A stretch of DNA of 35,465 bases from an uncultured Clostridia bacterium (lineage in GTDB: Bacteria; Bacillota; Clostridia; TANB77; RGIG9151): the NCBI GenBank assembly GCA_934500865.1, contig CAKSUD010000008.1:1-35465 (forward strand). The letters run 5' to 3'. Position numbers and translations under genes: made by a program. This document shows, one piece after another, positions 22,103 through 30,467 of this stretch; the stretch's first letter is position 1, and each line of letters starts with the position of its first letter. The notes under the pieces were generated by a model. The model was not told where the DNA came from. It searched no databases and was given only the letters and a program-made list of their open reading frames with translations.

Positions 22103-22372
22103 TTCTTGACCTATCTGGATATTAGAGCTAATTTGATTTAGCTCTTTTATTTCGCTAATTTTACTTCTTATATCTATATTATCATAGTTATATTTTTTAG
22201 CTATATTCCATAAAGTATCACCTTTAGCAATTACAATTGTGTCATACTCCGGCATATTATTTCCGGAAGCGGAGTCATGAAAAATTAGCAAAAAAGCAAA
22301 TGACGTTGCTAATACAAAAACGACAGCTAAAAATAGTCTTAATGGATTTTTTAGATAAATTCTTTTTTTCAT
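22082..22372 (-). CDS. LysM protein, YneA-like SOS cell-division inhibitor
   Basis: The 96-residue product has a basic start (MKKRIYLKNP), one membrane segment (about 12-31) and a single C-terminal LysM domain (about 45-95, TIVIAKGDTLWNIAKKYN). This is the size and layout of B. subtilis YneA, which blocks septation during the SOS response and is repressed by LexA. Two LexA-type boxes overlap its promoter, which is the main support for the functional call, since LysM domains alone are not specific. In Bacilli yneA is divergent from lexA; here no lexA is adjacent. AAGGAG precedes the ATG. Confidence 0.83.
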   Translation of the reverse strand: MKKRIYLKNPLRLFLAVVFVLATSFAFLLIFHDSASGNNMPEYDTIVIAKGDTLWNIAKKYNYDNIDIRSKISEIKELNQISSNIQIGQELKIKIN

Positions 22373-22388
22373 ATGTATCTCTCCTTTG

Positions 22389-22402
22389 CGAACGATTGTT
22401 CT
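22389..22402 (-). promoter_or_regulatory. LexA (SOS) box 1 of the yneA-like gene
   Basis: CGAACgattGTTCT matches the Gram-positive LexA/DinR site CGAAC-N4-GTTCG at all but the last base. It lies just downstream of the -10 and covers the expected transcription start. Confidence 0.8.
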
Positions 22403-22410
22403 AAATATAT

Positions 22411-22437
22411 ATTATACGAACATCGATTCGATGTCAA
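22411..22437 (-). promoter_or_regulatory. Promoter of the yneA-like gene
   Basis: On the reverse strand: TTGACA (22437-22432), 15 nt, TATAAT (22416-22411). TAATAT two bases further gives 17-nt spacing. LexA box 2 fills the spacer, so repressor and polymerase would exclude each other. Confidence 0.75.
22417..22430 (-). promoter_or_regulatory. LexA (SOS) box 2 of the yneA-like gene
   Basis: CGAACatcgATTCG differs from the CGAAC-N4-GTTCG consensus at one position and sits exactly between -35 and -10, 14 bp from box 1. Confidence 0.7.
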
Positions 22438-22458
22438 GAGAAAAACGAAAAAATATTC

Positions 22459-22494
22459 GAAAAAGAAAATCTGCCCGGATAAATCCGAGCAGAT
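22459..22494 (-). terminator. Terminator of the 75-residue cationic protein gene
   Basis: ATCTGC (22469-22474) / GCAGAT (22489-22494) plus CGGA/TCCG around a TAAA loop, with one C-A mismatch. On the reverse strand it is followed by TTTTCTTTTT, and it lies 11 bp after the stop of the small gene. Confidence 0.75.
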
Positions 22495-22505
22495 AATATA
22501 GTTTT

Positions 22506-22733
22506 TTAGCGGAATGCCTTAAATCGCAGGTACTTCGTGTGATTTTGTCTAAATCTTTTATCAACAGTCATTTTTCTTTCATATTGTCTATTTAAACTTC
22601 CGTTTTTCAAACGCCTAAAATGGTTCTTCCTGTTTGAACAGCAAGGGTGGTTGTAATACCGAGGGGGAAGTGCAACCATAAAGTAGATGCAAAGGACGAA
22701 GATGGGTGTTGAGTGGGCTGTAGAAGATGCCAT
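22506..22733 (-). CDS. Uncharacterised 75-residue cationic protein with membrane segment
   Basis: I know no family for this protein. The product starts MASSTAHSTPIFVLCIYFMV, has a short hydrophobic segment (11-22), a PPRYYNHPCC motif (23-32), then a strongly basic tail (34-75) with 15 Lys/Arg against two acidic residues, ending YLRFKAFR. It may bind RNA, DNA or anionic lipids. It looks like a real gene: AAGGAGG lies 6-8 nt before the ATG, a good extended -10 promoter lies upstream, and a terminator follows the stop. The first 35 codons are unusually C-rich for this genome (for example CCC, ATC, TTC, GTC), which suggests transfer or a constraint on the RNA. A structured RNA gene with a fortuitous frame is the main alternative. 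Confidence 0.6.
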   Translation of the reverse strand: MASSTAHSTPIFVLCIYFMVALPPRYYNHPCCSNRKNHFRRLKNGSLNRQYERKMTVDKRFRQNHTKYLRFKAFR

Positions 22734-22790
22734 TTGTTTTTCCTCCTTAAAATAGAAAAAGAGTAATCATTGTATTATTATCGCACCCCT

Positions 22791-22819
22791 AATATATCAT
22801 ATATTTATTTTTTTGTAAA
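22791..22819 (-). promoter_or_regulatory. Promoter of the 75-residue protein gene
   Basis: On the reverse strand: TTTACA (22819-22814), 17 nt, TGA-TATATT (22796-22791), an extended -10. The leader to the ATG is about 50 nt. Confidence 0.7.
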
Positions 22820-22836
22820 TAAAAATAAAAAAACTG

Positions 22837-22863
22837 TTAAGTTTATAAATTTAAAGCCGATAA
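22837..22863 (+). promoter_or_regulatory. Sigma-28 (SigD/FliA) promoter of the hook operon
   Basis: TTAAGTTT (22837-22844), 11 nt, GCCGATAA (22856-22863). This matches the flagellar sigma consensus TAAAGTTT-N11-GCCGATAA at all but one base, with exact spacing. It lies 46 bp before the fliK start. Confidence 0.82.
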
Positions 22864-22909
22864 GTGTAGAGTAAGAAGGATGTATAAAATTCGGAAGGTG
22901 GTGATAGGT

Positions 22910-24211
22910 ATGGATGCCGCCTTGGTTACAAGGATGTTTAATGTTGGGTACAGTGTTAAGAGTGAACCTCCCAAGGACGTTTTAGTAAAAAAGGATTCTG
23001 ATTTTAAAGATGTATTATCTAAGAATATGAAAGATGTAAAAAGTGAAGATAATAAAGTAAATAAGGATGTTAAAAAAGAAGATACTGAAAAAATAAAGAC
23101 GGATGAAAACAAGGATATTGATAAGAAAGACGTAAAGAGAAAAGATAAAAAGGATGATAAAAAAGTTAAAGACAGTGAAGATAACGAGACGGAAAAAATT
23201 AATGGATTGATAGAACAAAGATTAGAGAATGTTAAAAATGAACAGGATTTGGATATTAAGGTTGAGGAAGTTGAAAAGATAGATATTGAAATTAAGGACG
23301 TAGATTTACAGGAAGATGAAAATATAGGATTTGGAGAAAATATTGACGAAGTTGGCCCACAAAGCGTGGAAACGGAGAAAATAACGTTAAATGAATTTGA
23401 GAAGTTGGAAAGTAAGTTGGATTCTTTGTCGGAAAGGTTAGGGAGAACCAATGAGGATATTAATAATAAATTAAAGACAGATGAAGCGGGAGAAGAAGAG
23501 CCTACTGAAGAGGAAAACGAGGAAGATGCTTTTTCGTCTGTTAATATTAATGAGGATGTTAACTATGCAAATAGCAAGGACGTAGAAGACAAGACTGTTA
23601 AAAATAAGGAAAGCAAGATTAAAATAACGGATTTTAGAGGAAGTAAGACGTTTAATGATGAGTTTAAAATGACAGAAATGGATGTTAAAAATGAAAATAT
23701 AGAAATTCCAAAGTTTGATATAACGGGTACAAATAATGTAATAATGAGTAAGGCTGATAAATTACAAGAGCAAATTGACGTTTTAAAGCAAATTACCGAG
23801 AAGGTTGACGTTAATATTCTTGAAGATAAGTCAGAGATGCTTATTAAACTTAAACCTGATAATTTAGGAAAAGTTACGATGCAAATTTCAGTGGAAAATG
23901 GAAATATATCCGCTAAATTTTTAGCTGAGAGTCAAAAGGTTAAAGAGATTTTAGAATCTAATATGCAAGAACTAAAAGATCAATTGGCTAAGCAAGGAAT
24001 GGCTGTTCAAGAAATGAGCGTTTCTGTTGGAAATGATAATAGGGAACGTCAAATGTTTGAAGGAAGAAATTTCGGCACATTTAATAGACACAGCCGAATT
24101 AATAGAATTGAGAACAATTCGTATTCTATTAATGGGGAAGTATATGATGATGCAAATGACGAAAATTTAGCACATTATTGGCCAGATAGTACTGTTAGTT
24201 TTTCGGCATAG
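22910..24211 (+). CDS. fliK: FliK flagellar hook-length control protein
   Basis: FliK measures hook length and switches the export apparatus from hook to filament substrates. The 433-residue product has a very charged, low-complexity central region (about 25-120, mostly Lys, Asp and Glu) and a conserved C-terminal Flg_hook domain (about 305-400). Diagnostic stretches are EMLIKLKPDNLGKVTMQISV, ISAKFLAESQKVKEILESN and LAKQGMAVQEMSVSVG. ATG 22910 is preferred over 22880 because AAGGTGGTGAT is correctly placed before it. It is the first gene of a four-gene operon with flgD, a TIGR02530 gene and flgE, behind a sigma-28 promoter. The acidic/basic low-complexity segment probably forms the extended ruler. 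Confidence 0.92.
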   Translation: MDAALVTRMFNVGYSVKSEPPKDVLVKKDSDFKDVLSKNMKDVKSEDNKVNKDVKKEDTEKIKTDENKDIDKKDVKRKDKKDDKKVKDSEDNETEKINGLIEQRLENVKNEQDLDIKVEEVEKIDIEIKDVDLQEDENIGFGENIDEVGPQSVETEKITLNEFEKLESKLDSLSERLGRTNEDINNKLKTDEAGEEEPTEEENEEDAFSSVNINEDVNYANSKDVEDKTVKNKESKIKITDFRGSKTFNDEFKMTEMDVKNENIEIPKFDITGTNNVIMSKADKLQEQIDVLKQITEKVDVNILEDKSEMLIKLKPDNLGKVTMQISVENGNISAKFLAESQKVKEILESNMQELKDQLAKQGMAVQEMSVSVGNDNRERQMFEGRNFGTFNRHSRINRIENNSYSINGEVYDDANDENLAHYWPDSTVSFSA

Positions 24212-24235
24212 GCTTTAGATAGGAGGACGTGTAAT

Positions 24236-24781
24236 ATGGCGGTTGATGGTGTTAGCAGTAATTTTGATGTAACTCCAAGTGAATATACTGAAGGGAAAGC
24301 TAAAGTTAGTAGCTTGGGAAAAGATGAGTTTTTAAATTTATTAGTTACTCAGCTACAATATCAAGACCCCTTAGACCCTTCCAATGATACTGAATTTATA
24401 GCACAAATGGCTCAGTTTTCATCTCTAGAACAAATGCAGAATTTGAATAATACATTTTCTAATTTTATGTCATATTCATTAGTTGGAAAGTATGCGACTG
24501 CTGAATATGGTACTGGTTCAATTGATGGGTACATAGAGAGTGTTGTAAATGCCGGTGATACCATATATGCGGTTATAGATGGTACAAGCGTAAATATTAA
24601 AGATATATATAAAGTTACAGATGTTGCTGAAGAATTACAAGTGTTAGTTAATATATTAAACGAATTAATAAAGGGAAATAAAGGTACAGAAGGAAACGGA
24701 GAAACAGGAGATAAAACAGAAGATACAGAAAACAAAACAGATAATATTGAAAATAAGACTGAAGACGTGACGACAGAATAG
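24236..24781 (+). CDS. flgD: FlgD hook-cap protein
   Basis: FlgD caps the growing hook and allows FlgE subunits to assemble. The 181-residue product has the signature LGKDEFLNLLVTQLQYQDPL followed by DPSNDTEFIAQMAQFSSLEQM (residues about 30-70). The C-terminal half is shorter than in enterics and ends in a Gly/Glu/Thr/Lys/Asn-rich tail (about 145-181) of repeated TEDTENKTDN-like units. It lies 24 bp after fliK with an AGGAGG site. Confidence 0.93.
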   Translation: MAVDGVSSNFDVTPSEYTEGKAKVSSLGKDEFLNLLVTQLQYQDPLDPSNDTEFIAQMAQFSSLEQMQNLNNTFSNFMSYSLVGKYATAEYGTGSIDGYIESVVNAGDTIYAVIDGTSVNIKDIYKVTDVAEELQVLVNILNELIKGNKGTEGNGETGDKTEDTENKTDNIENKTEDVTTE

Positions 24782-24808
24782 AGTAAAACAAACTATGGGG
24801 TGGATTTG

Positions 24809-25198
24809 ATGATAATAAATAATAGAATAATTCCTGGAGTTGGCGGTATAGGGAATATCACTTCAGGTAGTCAACCAGCTCACAATGTTACAAAACCTAA
24901 CTCTAATTTTGAAGATATTTTTGCCAAAAAACTTTTTGAAAATAAGGAAGTTAAGTTTTCAAAACACGCAGAGAGCAGGTTGCAAACGAGAAATATTAAT
25001 CTTACCGAAGAACAAAAGGGTAAGTTGAATGACGCTATTAATAAAGCAGGAGAAAAGAATGTTAAAGATTCATTAATTATGTTGGACGACATTGCTTTCG
25101 TAGTTAATGTGAAAGATAAAAATGTTGTTACGGTTATGAATAAGGACGAAATGAAAAATAATGTTTTCACAAATATTGATGGGGCAGTGATAGCATAG
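24809..25198 (+). CDS. TIGR02530 family flagellar operon protein
   Basis: This small flagellar operon protein of about 129 residues is characteristically encoded between flgD and flgE in Firmicutes. Visible features are the central block VKFSKHAESRLQTRNINLTE (about 48-67), followed by an INKAGEKNVKDSLIMLDD segment and VVNVKDKNVVTVMNKDEM. Its precise role in hook assembly is not known to me. The frame opens with GTG at 24800, but ATG 24809 is more likely, with GGGGTGG immediately upstream. Confidence 0.88.
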   Translation: MIINNRIIPGVGGIGNITSGSQPAHNVTKPNSNFEDIFAKKLFENKEVKFSKHAESRLQTRNINLTEEQKGKLNDAINKAGEKNVKDSLIMLDDIAFVVNVKDKNVVTVMNKDEMKNNVFTNIDGAVIA

Positions 25199-25239
25199 GA
25201 CGGTTATTTTTTGCACCTCTTTAAGGAGGAATTTTACAG

Positions 25240-27138
25240 ATGATAAGATCAATGATGTCTGGTATTTCAGGACTTAGAAATCACCAAACTGCAATGGATG
25301 TTATAGGAAATAATATTTCAAATGTAAACACAGTTGGGTTTAAAGCTTCTAGAGTAACATTTAGCTCTGTGTTTTCCAGTACTGTTGCTAATGCTACAGC
25401 ACCTAACAGTGATACAGGTACAGGTGGTACAAATCCTATGCAAATAGGCATGGGTGCTGCAATGGCTAGTATAGATATGCTTTATACCGGTGGTAACATT
25501 GAGAGAACAGATAATCCTCTTGATGTTTCAATTGACGGAAATGGTTTATTTATAGTTAAGTCGAGTGATGTTTCAAGTTATACATTCACAAGAGCAGGAG
25601 CATTTGGAATTGATAAACAAGGAAATTTAATAACATCTAGCGGCGCTTTGGTTTGTGGTTGGACAAAGAGAACGCAATCTGAAGATGCAATTGAAGCAGA
25701 TGGATTTGATTCTACAATGGATGTTGAGCCAATAAATGTTTATATAGATAAATATAATGGCGATAAGAGAACAATTAAGCCACAACCAACAACTGATGTT
25801 GAATTTTCTGGCAACTTAAATGCAAATAGCAATAAGGATGATGTTGTAAATATACCAATGAGTTTGTATGACAACTACGGTTATGAAGTACAAGCAAATT
25901 TAAAATTAGTTAAAAAGGAAAATTTATCTTATTCTAATACAGTTATAAAGGGAGCAGGTAATCCGCTTATAAATGGATACCAAACTGGGGCTTACGTAAA
26001 GCCAGTAACTCAAACTAATACAATATATACAGAAGTTGTAAGTGGAGAATTCTATTCTATTCCTACAAGGTATCTAGGAAATACTGTTGAGGCGACTGGT
26101 GCTAATGGATTTACTCCAGGTACTATTGTGAATAGGAAATTTATCGTGCCTGAAGGTGTAAAATTAGCTGACGTAGTAGAAGAAGGAGCTGCAAATAACG
26201 GAACAGTTGGTGGATATGATGATGACGGAAAATATGTTGTTCCTAATGGTACAGGTAATATGATAATTGAAGCAACAGCAGCAAACGGTTTAACTCATGG
26301 ACAGTTAGATGATGGAACTTATGTAATACCTTATGGGGTTACTACAATTGGGACTGCTGAATGTGGTATTGCACCTGGAAAATATGTTAAGGTTGAAACA
26401 GAAACAGAAATAGTAGGTTATACAGAGGTTTCATCTACTACAACAGGAGCATTAAAAGTTTTAGATGATGATACACAACTTTCTATAAATGCTTGGACAT
26501 ACGCTATTACCGTAAATGACGAGCCGGTAAAGGATGCTATGGGTAATCCGATAACCGGTGAGGTTGTATTTGGAAATGGTGAAAATGAAGCTGACGATTA
26601 TGGTAAGGTAGTATCTTTAACTGATGGACTTGGAAATAGGGTTGGAGATTTTAAATTAGAACTTGATGTTAATTATGATAATAAACCTGACAATGTTGCA
26701 AAAGTTAACTTTGACTTCTCAGCAATAACTCAATATGCTGCAAAGAATTCGGCATCAGTTTATAAGTCAAATGGTTATCCAACAGGAAAATTACAAGAAT
26801 ATAGTATTGGTAATGATGGTGTTATTACTGGTATTTATTCAAACGGAAAGCAACAAGCATTAGGAATGATAGCACTTGCTAATTTCGACAATCCGGCAGG
26901 GTTAAAGAGTATAGGAGATAGTTCATATACGCAAACAGCTAACTCAGGAGACTTTAGAGCTACTGTTCCTGGAGCTGAAGCAGGTAGTTTAGCATCTAAC
27001 ACATTGGAAATGTCAAATGTAGACTTATCAACAGAGTTTACAAACATGATAGTTTTCCAAAGAGGATTCCAAGCTAATAGTAGAACAATAACTACTGCTG
27101 ATGAAATGCTACAAGAATTAGTCAATTTGAAGAGATAA
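25240..27138 (+). CDS. flgE: FlgE flagellar hook protein with repetitive insert
   Basis: FlgE polymerises into the universal joint between basal body and filament. The 632-residue product has the N-terminal rod/hook signature (RSMMSGISGLRNHQTAMDVI, then NNISNVNTVGFK), the FlgE-type DNPLDVSIDGNGLFIV (about 95-110) and the C-terminal FQRGFQANSRTITTADEML. It is longer than average (about 400-550). The extra part, residues about 283-386, contains about three related 30-residue units: EATGANGFTPGTIVNRKFIV, EEGAANNGTVGGYDDDGKYV and EATAANGLTHGQLDDGTYVI. These probably form a surface-exposed variable hook domain. It is the last gene of the fliK operon and is followed by a terminator. The flbD, motA and motB genes that usually follow are absent. 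Confidence 0.95.
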   Translation: MIRSMMSGISGLRNHQTAMDVIGNNISNVNTVGFKASRVTFSSVFSSTVANATAPNSDTGTGGTNPMQIGMGAAMASIDMLYTGGNIERTDNPLDVSIDGNGLFIVKSSDVSSYTFTRAGAFGIDKQGNLITSSGALVCGWTKRTQSEDAIEADGFDSTMDVEPINVYIDKYNGDKRTIKPQPTTDVEFSGNLNANSNKDDVVNIPMSLYDNYGYEVQANLKLVKKENLSYSNTVIKGAGNPLINGYQTGAYVKPVTQTNTIYTEVVSGEFYSIPTRYLGNTVEATGANGFTPGTIVNRKFIVPEGVKLADVVEEGAANNGTVGGYDDDGKYVVPNGTGNMIIEATAANGLTHGQLDDGTYVIPYGVTTIGTAECGIAPGKYVKVETETEIVGYTEVSSTTTGALKVLDDDTQLSINAWTYAITVNDEPVKDAMGNPITGEVVFGNGENEADDYGKVVSLTDGLGNRVGDFKLELDVNYDNKPDNVAKVNFDFSAITQYAAKNSASVYKSNGYPTGKLQEYSIGNDGVITGIYSNGKQQALGMIALANFDNPAGLKSIGDSSYTQTANSGDFRATVPGAEAGSLASNTLEMSNVDLSTEFTNMIVFQRGFQANSRTITTADEMLQELVNLKR

Positions 27139-27153
27139 AATAAGTTATAAATG

Positions 27154-27177
27154 AGGGTGGGTATATCCCACCCTTTT
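27154..27177 (+). terminator. Terminator after flgE
   Basis: AGGGTGGG (27154-27161) / CCCACCCT (27167-27174), loop TATAT, then TTTT. The T-run is short, so some read-through into the SLH gene is possible. Confidence 0.75.
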
Positions 27178-27201
27178 AAACTAATCGAAAGGAACTTTAT
27201 T

Positions 27202-28599
27202 ATGAAAAAAATAATCATACCATTTTTGGTAGGTTCTTTATTACTTTCAAATTCTTTTGCGTATACTGATGAAAATTCGTATTTTTGGGCGAGAGACGCC
27301 GTCAACCGTTGGCAAACTAGAGGAATAATTTCTGGATATCCCGATGGTACATTTAGGGGAAATAGCTACATAACTAGAGCAGACCTAGTTATAATAGCGA
27401 ACAAATTGAATAATTCTGTTAAAAAAAATAATAAAAGAGTTTCGACAGATATGTTTGAATACGATTACTTCTTTAATGATATCTGTACGGCTGTAAATAA
27501 AGGAATAATAAAGTTGGATGATGATGGTAGAATAAGACCACGGGAGTATGCAACTAGAGAAGATGCAATGGCGATTTTTGCAAAATTGTTTAATTTATCA
27601 TATGGCAGCAACGCGTACGGGTATTTAACAGATAAATTTTCAGACGGAAAAGATGTAGATTATAATAATTCAAAGCTTGTAGCAGGATTTATTGATGCAG
27701 GATTTATTACAGGGTATGAGGATGGAACTCTAAGACCAAAGAATAATGTTACACGTGCTGAGATAATTGCGATGCTTGATAAGGTAATAAAGTGTGTATA
27801 TAATAGTGGGAAATATAATGATGTTGTTATTGAAGGAAGTTTAATTATAAATGGAGAAGATGTAAAAATCAGAAATTCTGAAATAAAGGGCAGAATTTTC
27901 GTTATGGATGGCGTTGGAGAAATGAAGCCTATAATAAGTGATACTAATGTAGGTCAAGGTATTTCATCTAGAGTTGGAACTATTACCGTAGAGAAAACGG
28001 ACGGATTAGCTACATTAACACAAACCGGTGATAACGACGACATTTATAATGAACAAGTATTAGGGTATATAAGATATGATGAAAAAAATTGGACTAATTC
28101 AGATGTTAGAGCCACTTTAAAGTTAGACGATAGTGATTATGAAATTGTAAATAATAAAGGGAAAAAATATTATGATTTTACTAGAAACGGCGAGTTTATT
28201 TTTGAATGTGAGAAAGATGGGCATGTAAAGAAGTTTATAGCAGAGGTTAGTAATATAGATAAAGTTGTGCCGGTTATAAAAGCCGAAGTTACTGCATCAC
28301 AAGTAACTATAACTGTAAGTGATGATGGCTTAAGTCCGATAGAAAGAATTGCTTACGAAAAAGGAAAGGTAGATGCTGACGAAGCAATTGAAGGAACTAA
28401 GATTGAAAATAATACATTCTCTGTGACGGAAATTGGTAATTATACAATTGCGGCAGAAGATGAGGCCGGAAATATAGGAAGATTAGTAGTGAAAGTAAAA
28501 GAATTATCTACCACGACAAAAGACGAAGATGGAGGTACTAATACCGACAAAGAGGATACGGAAAATAAAGATGGAAATACAAGTGGGAGCACCAACTAA
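27202..28599 (+). CDS. S-layer homology (SLH) domain cell-surface protein
   Basis: The 465-residue secreted protein has a signal peptide (MKKIIIPFLVGSLLLSNSFA). Three SLH motifs follow: about 28-75 (RGIISGYPDGTFRGNSYITR), about 90-135 (KGIIKLDDDGRIRPREYATR) and about 150-195 (AGFITGYEDGTLRPKNNVTR). These bind secondary cell-wall polymer. A beta-rich region (about 205-265) and one or two Ig-like modules (about 290-430) follow, ending in a Thr/Asp/Glu/Lys/Asn/Gly-rich tail. ATG 27202 with AAAGGA is the start; an in-frame ATG at 27151 lies before the flgE terminator. It is probably a structural or adhesive wall protein; no catalytic domain is visible. It follows flgE but need not be flagellar. 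Confidence 0.9.
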   Translation: MKKIIIPFLVGSLLLSNSFAYTDENSYFWARDAVNRWQTRGIISGYPDGTFRGNSYITRADLVIIANKLNNSVKKNNKRVSTDMFEYDYFFNDICTAVNKGIIKLDDDGRIRPREYATREDAMAIFAKLFNLSYGSNAYGYLTDKFSDGKDVDYNNSKLVAGFIDAGFITGYEDGTLRPKNNVTRAEIIAMLDKVIKCVYNSGKYNDVVIEGSLIINGEDVKIRNSEIKGRIFVMDGVGEMKPIISDTNVGQGISSRVGTITVEKTDGLATLTQTGDNDDIYNEQVLGYIRYDEKNWTNSDVRATLKLDDSDYEIVNNKGKKYYDFTRNGEFIFECEKDGHVKKFIAEVSNIDKVVPVIKAEVTASQVTITVSDDGLSPIERIAYEKGKVDADEAIEGTKIENNTFSVTEIGNYTIAAEDEAGNIGRLVVKVKELSTTTKDEDGGTNTDKEDTENKDGNTSGSTN

Positions 28600-28648
28600 A
28601 AGTACTTTAATTGATTGCTAATGTTTGTGGTTTTAGGTGTCGAAAAGG

Positions 28649-28695
28649 GTCGATAAATAAGGGAAAATAATAGTCCTTGATTTATTGACTTTTTT
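28649..28695 (+). terminator. Terminator after the SLH gene
   Basis: GTCGATAAATAAGG (28649-28662) pairs with CCTTGATTTATTGAC (28675-28689) with one mismatch and one bulge, followed by TTTTTT. The rest of the space up to the recA promoter is AT-rich and holds no gene. Confidence 0.8.
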
Positions 28696-28800
28696 CTATT
28701 TAAATAGTTAAAATTAAGGTGAAAAATGTATTGCTTTTAATTTAAAATTAATATAAATTAAAAATGTAGTTAAATAAAGCGAAAATTTTTTCGAAAAATA

Positions 28801-28829
28801 TTGACAAACCGAAAAAATAAAAATATAAT
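28801..28829 (+). promoter_or_regulatory. Consensus recA promoter
   Basis: TTGACA (28801-28806), 17 nt, TATAAT (28824-28829): a perfect sigma-A promoter, with A/T-rich UP-like sequence before it. The leader includes a CTGAC-acgc-GTCAG hairpin just before the ribosome site. Confidence 0.88.
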
Positions 28830-28835
28830 CTTTTT

Positions 28836-28849
28836 AGAACAAATGTTCA
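28836..28849 (+). promoter_or_regulatory. LexA (SOS) box of recA
   Basis: AGAACaaatGTTCA keeps the GAAC-N4-GTTC core of the Gram-positive LexA site and lies at the expected transcription start, just after the -10. It differs from CGAAC-N4-GTTCG only at the outer bases. Confidence 0.78.
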
Positions 28850-28892
28850 ATACAAATGATTATTACTGACACGCGTCAGAACGGAGGATACT

Positions 28893-29948
<1,056 letters not shown>

Positions 29949-29962
29949 TATAAATACAGTGG

Positions 29963-29992
29963 TAGGTGGGGGAAACCCCACCTGCTTTCTTT
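29963..29992 (+). terminator. Hairpin between recA and recX
   Basis: AGGTGGGG-GAAA-CCCCACCT (29963-29982) followed by GCTTTCTTTT. The T-tract is interrupted, so it may only attenuate transcription into recX. An attenuator would set a low RecX:RecA ratio. Confidence 0.7.
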
Positions 29993-30004
29993 TAGGAGGT
30001 AAAT

Positions 30005-30460
30005 ATGGAAAAGACACCTGAATATATAAATGCCAGGTCTAGAGCAATAAAGTACATAATGTATAGGCTGAGAACAAGTAAAGAAATTTATGATAAACTG
30101 CTAGAACTCGGATTTAGCACTGAGATTATAAATCGAGTTATAGCTGATTTAGAACAGTTAGAATATATAAATGATGAAGAATATGCAAAAAAATTTATTG
30201 AAAGTAATAAAAAAAGTAAAAAAATTTCAAAAAGTATGATAAAATTAAAACTGAAAAATAAAGGTATTGATGGAGAAATTATAGAAAAATATCTTGAAAT
30301 GTTGGGGTTTAGTGATTTTGACGCAATAGAGAACTTCCTTGTAAAGAAGAAATTTAGTAACGACTTATCTTTTGAGGAAAAAAACAAAATAATTGCATAT
30401 TGTGTGCGGAAAGGTTTTTCCCTAGAAGAAGTATTAAAAGTGGTTAAAGAATTTAAGTGA
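30005..30460 (+). CDS. recX: RecX regulatory protein
   Basis: RecX binds RecA filaments and inhibits or modulates RecA activity. The 151-residue product has the tandem three-helix repeats of the family (RLRTSKEIYDKLLELGFS, then VIADLEQLEYINDEEYAKKF, then MIKLKLKNKGIDGEIIEKYL). It is shorter than many Firmicute RecX proteins (about 200-270) and near the size of E. coli RecX. Position directly after recA supports the call. Confidence 0.9.
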   Translation: MEKTPEYINARSRAIKYIMYRLRTSKEIYDKLLELGFSTEIINRVIADLEQLEYINDEEYAKKFIESNKKSKKISKSMIKLKLKNKGIDGEIIEKYLEMLGFSDFDAIENFLVKKKFSNDLSFEEKNKIIAYCVRKGFSLEEVLKVVKEFK

Positions 30461-30467
30461 GGTAATA

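Noticed and set aside
22621..22740. Possible conserved RNA (GGTTG...CAACC hairpin) opposite the 75-residue gene
   Set aside because: I could not match it to SRP RNA, 6S RNA, tmRNA, RNase P RNA or a T-box. The protein reading has better signals, though the RNA alternative is kept in the findings.
22843..23451. 202-residue reverse frame opposite fliK
   Set aside because: It is low-complexity Ser/Leu/Phe/Thr, the complement of the Lys/Asp/Glu-rich FliK segment, with no ribosome site.
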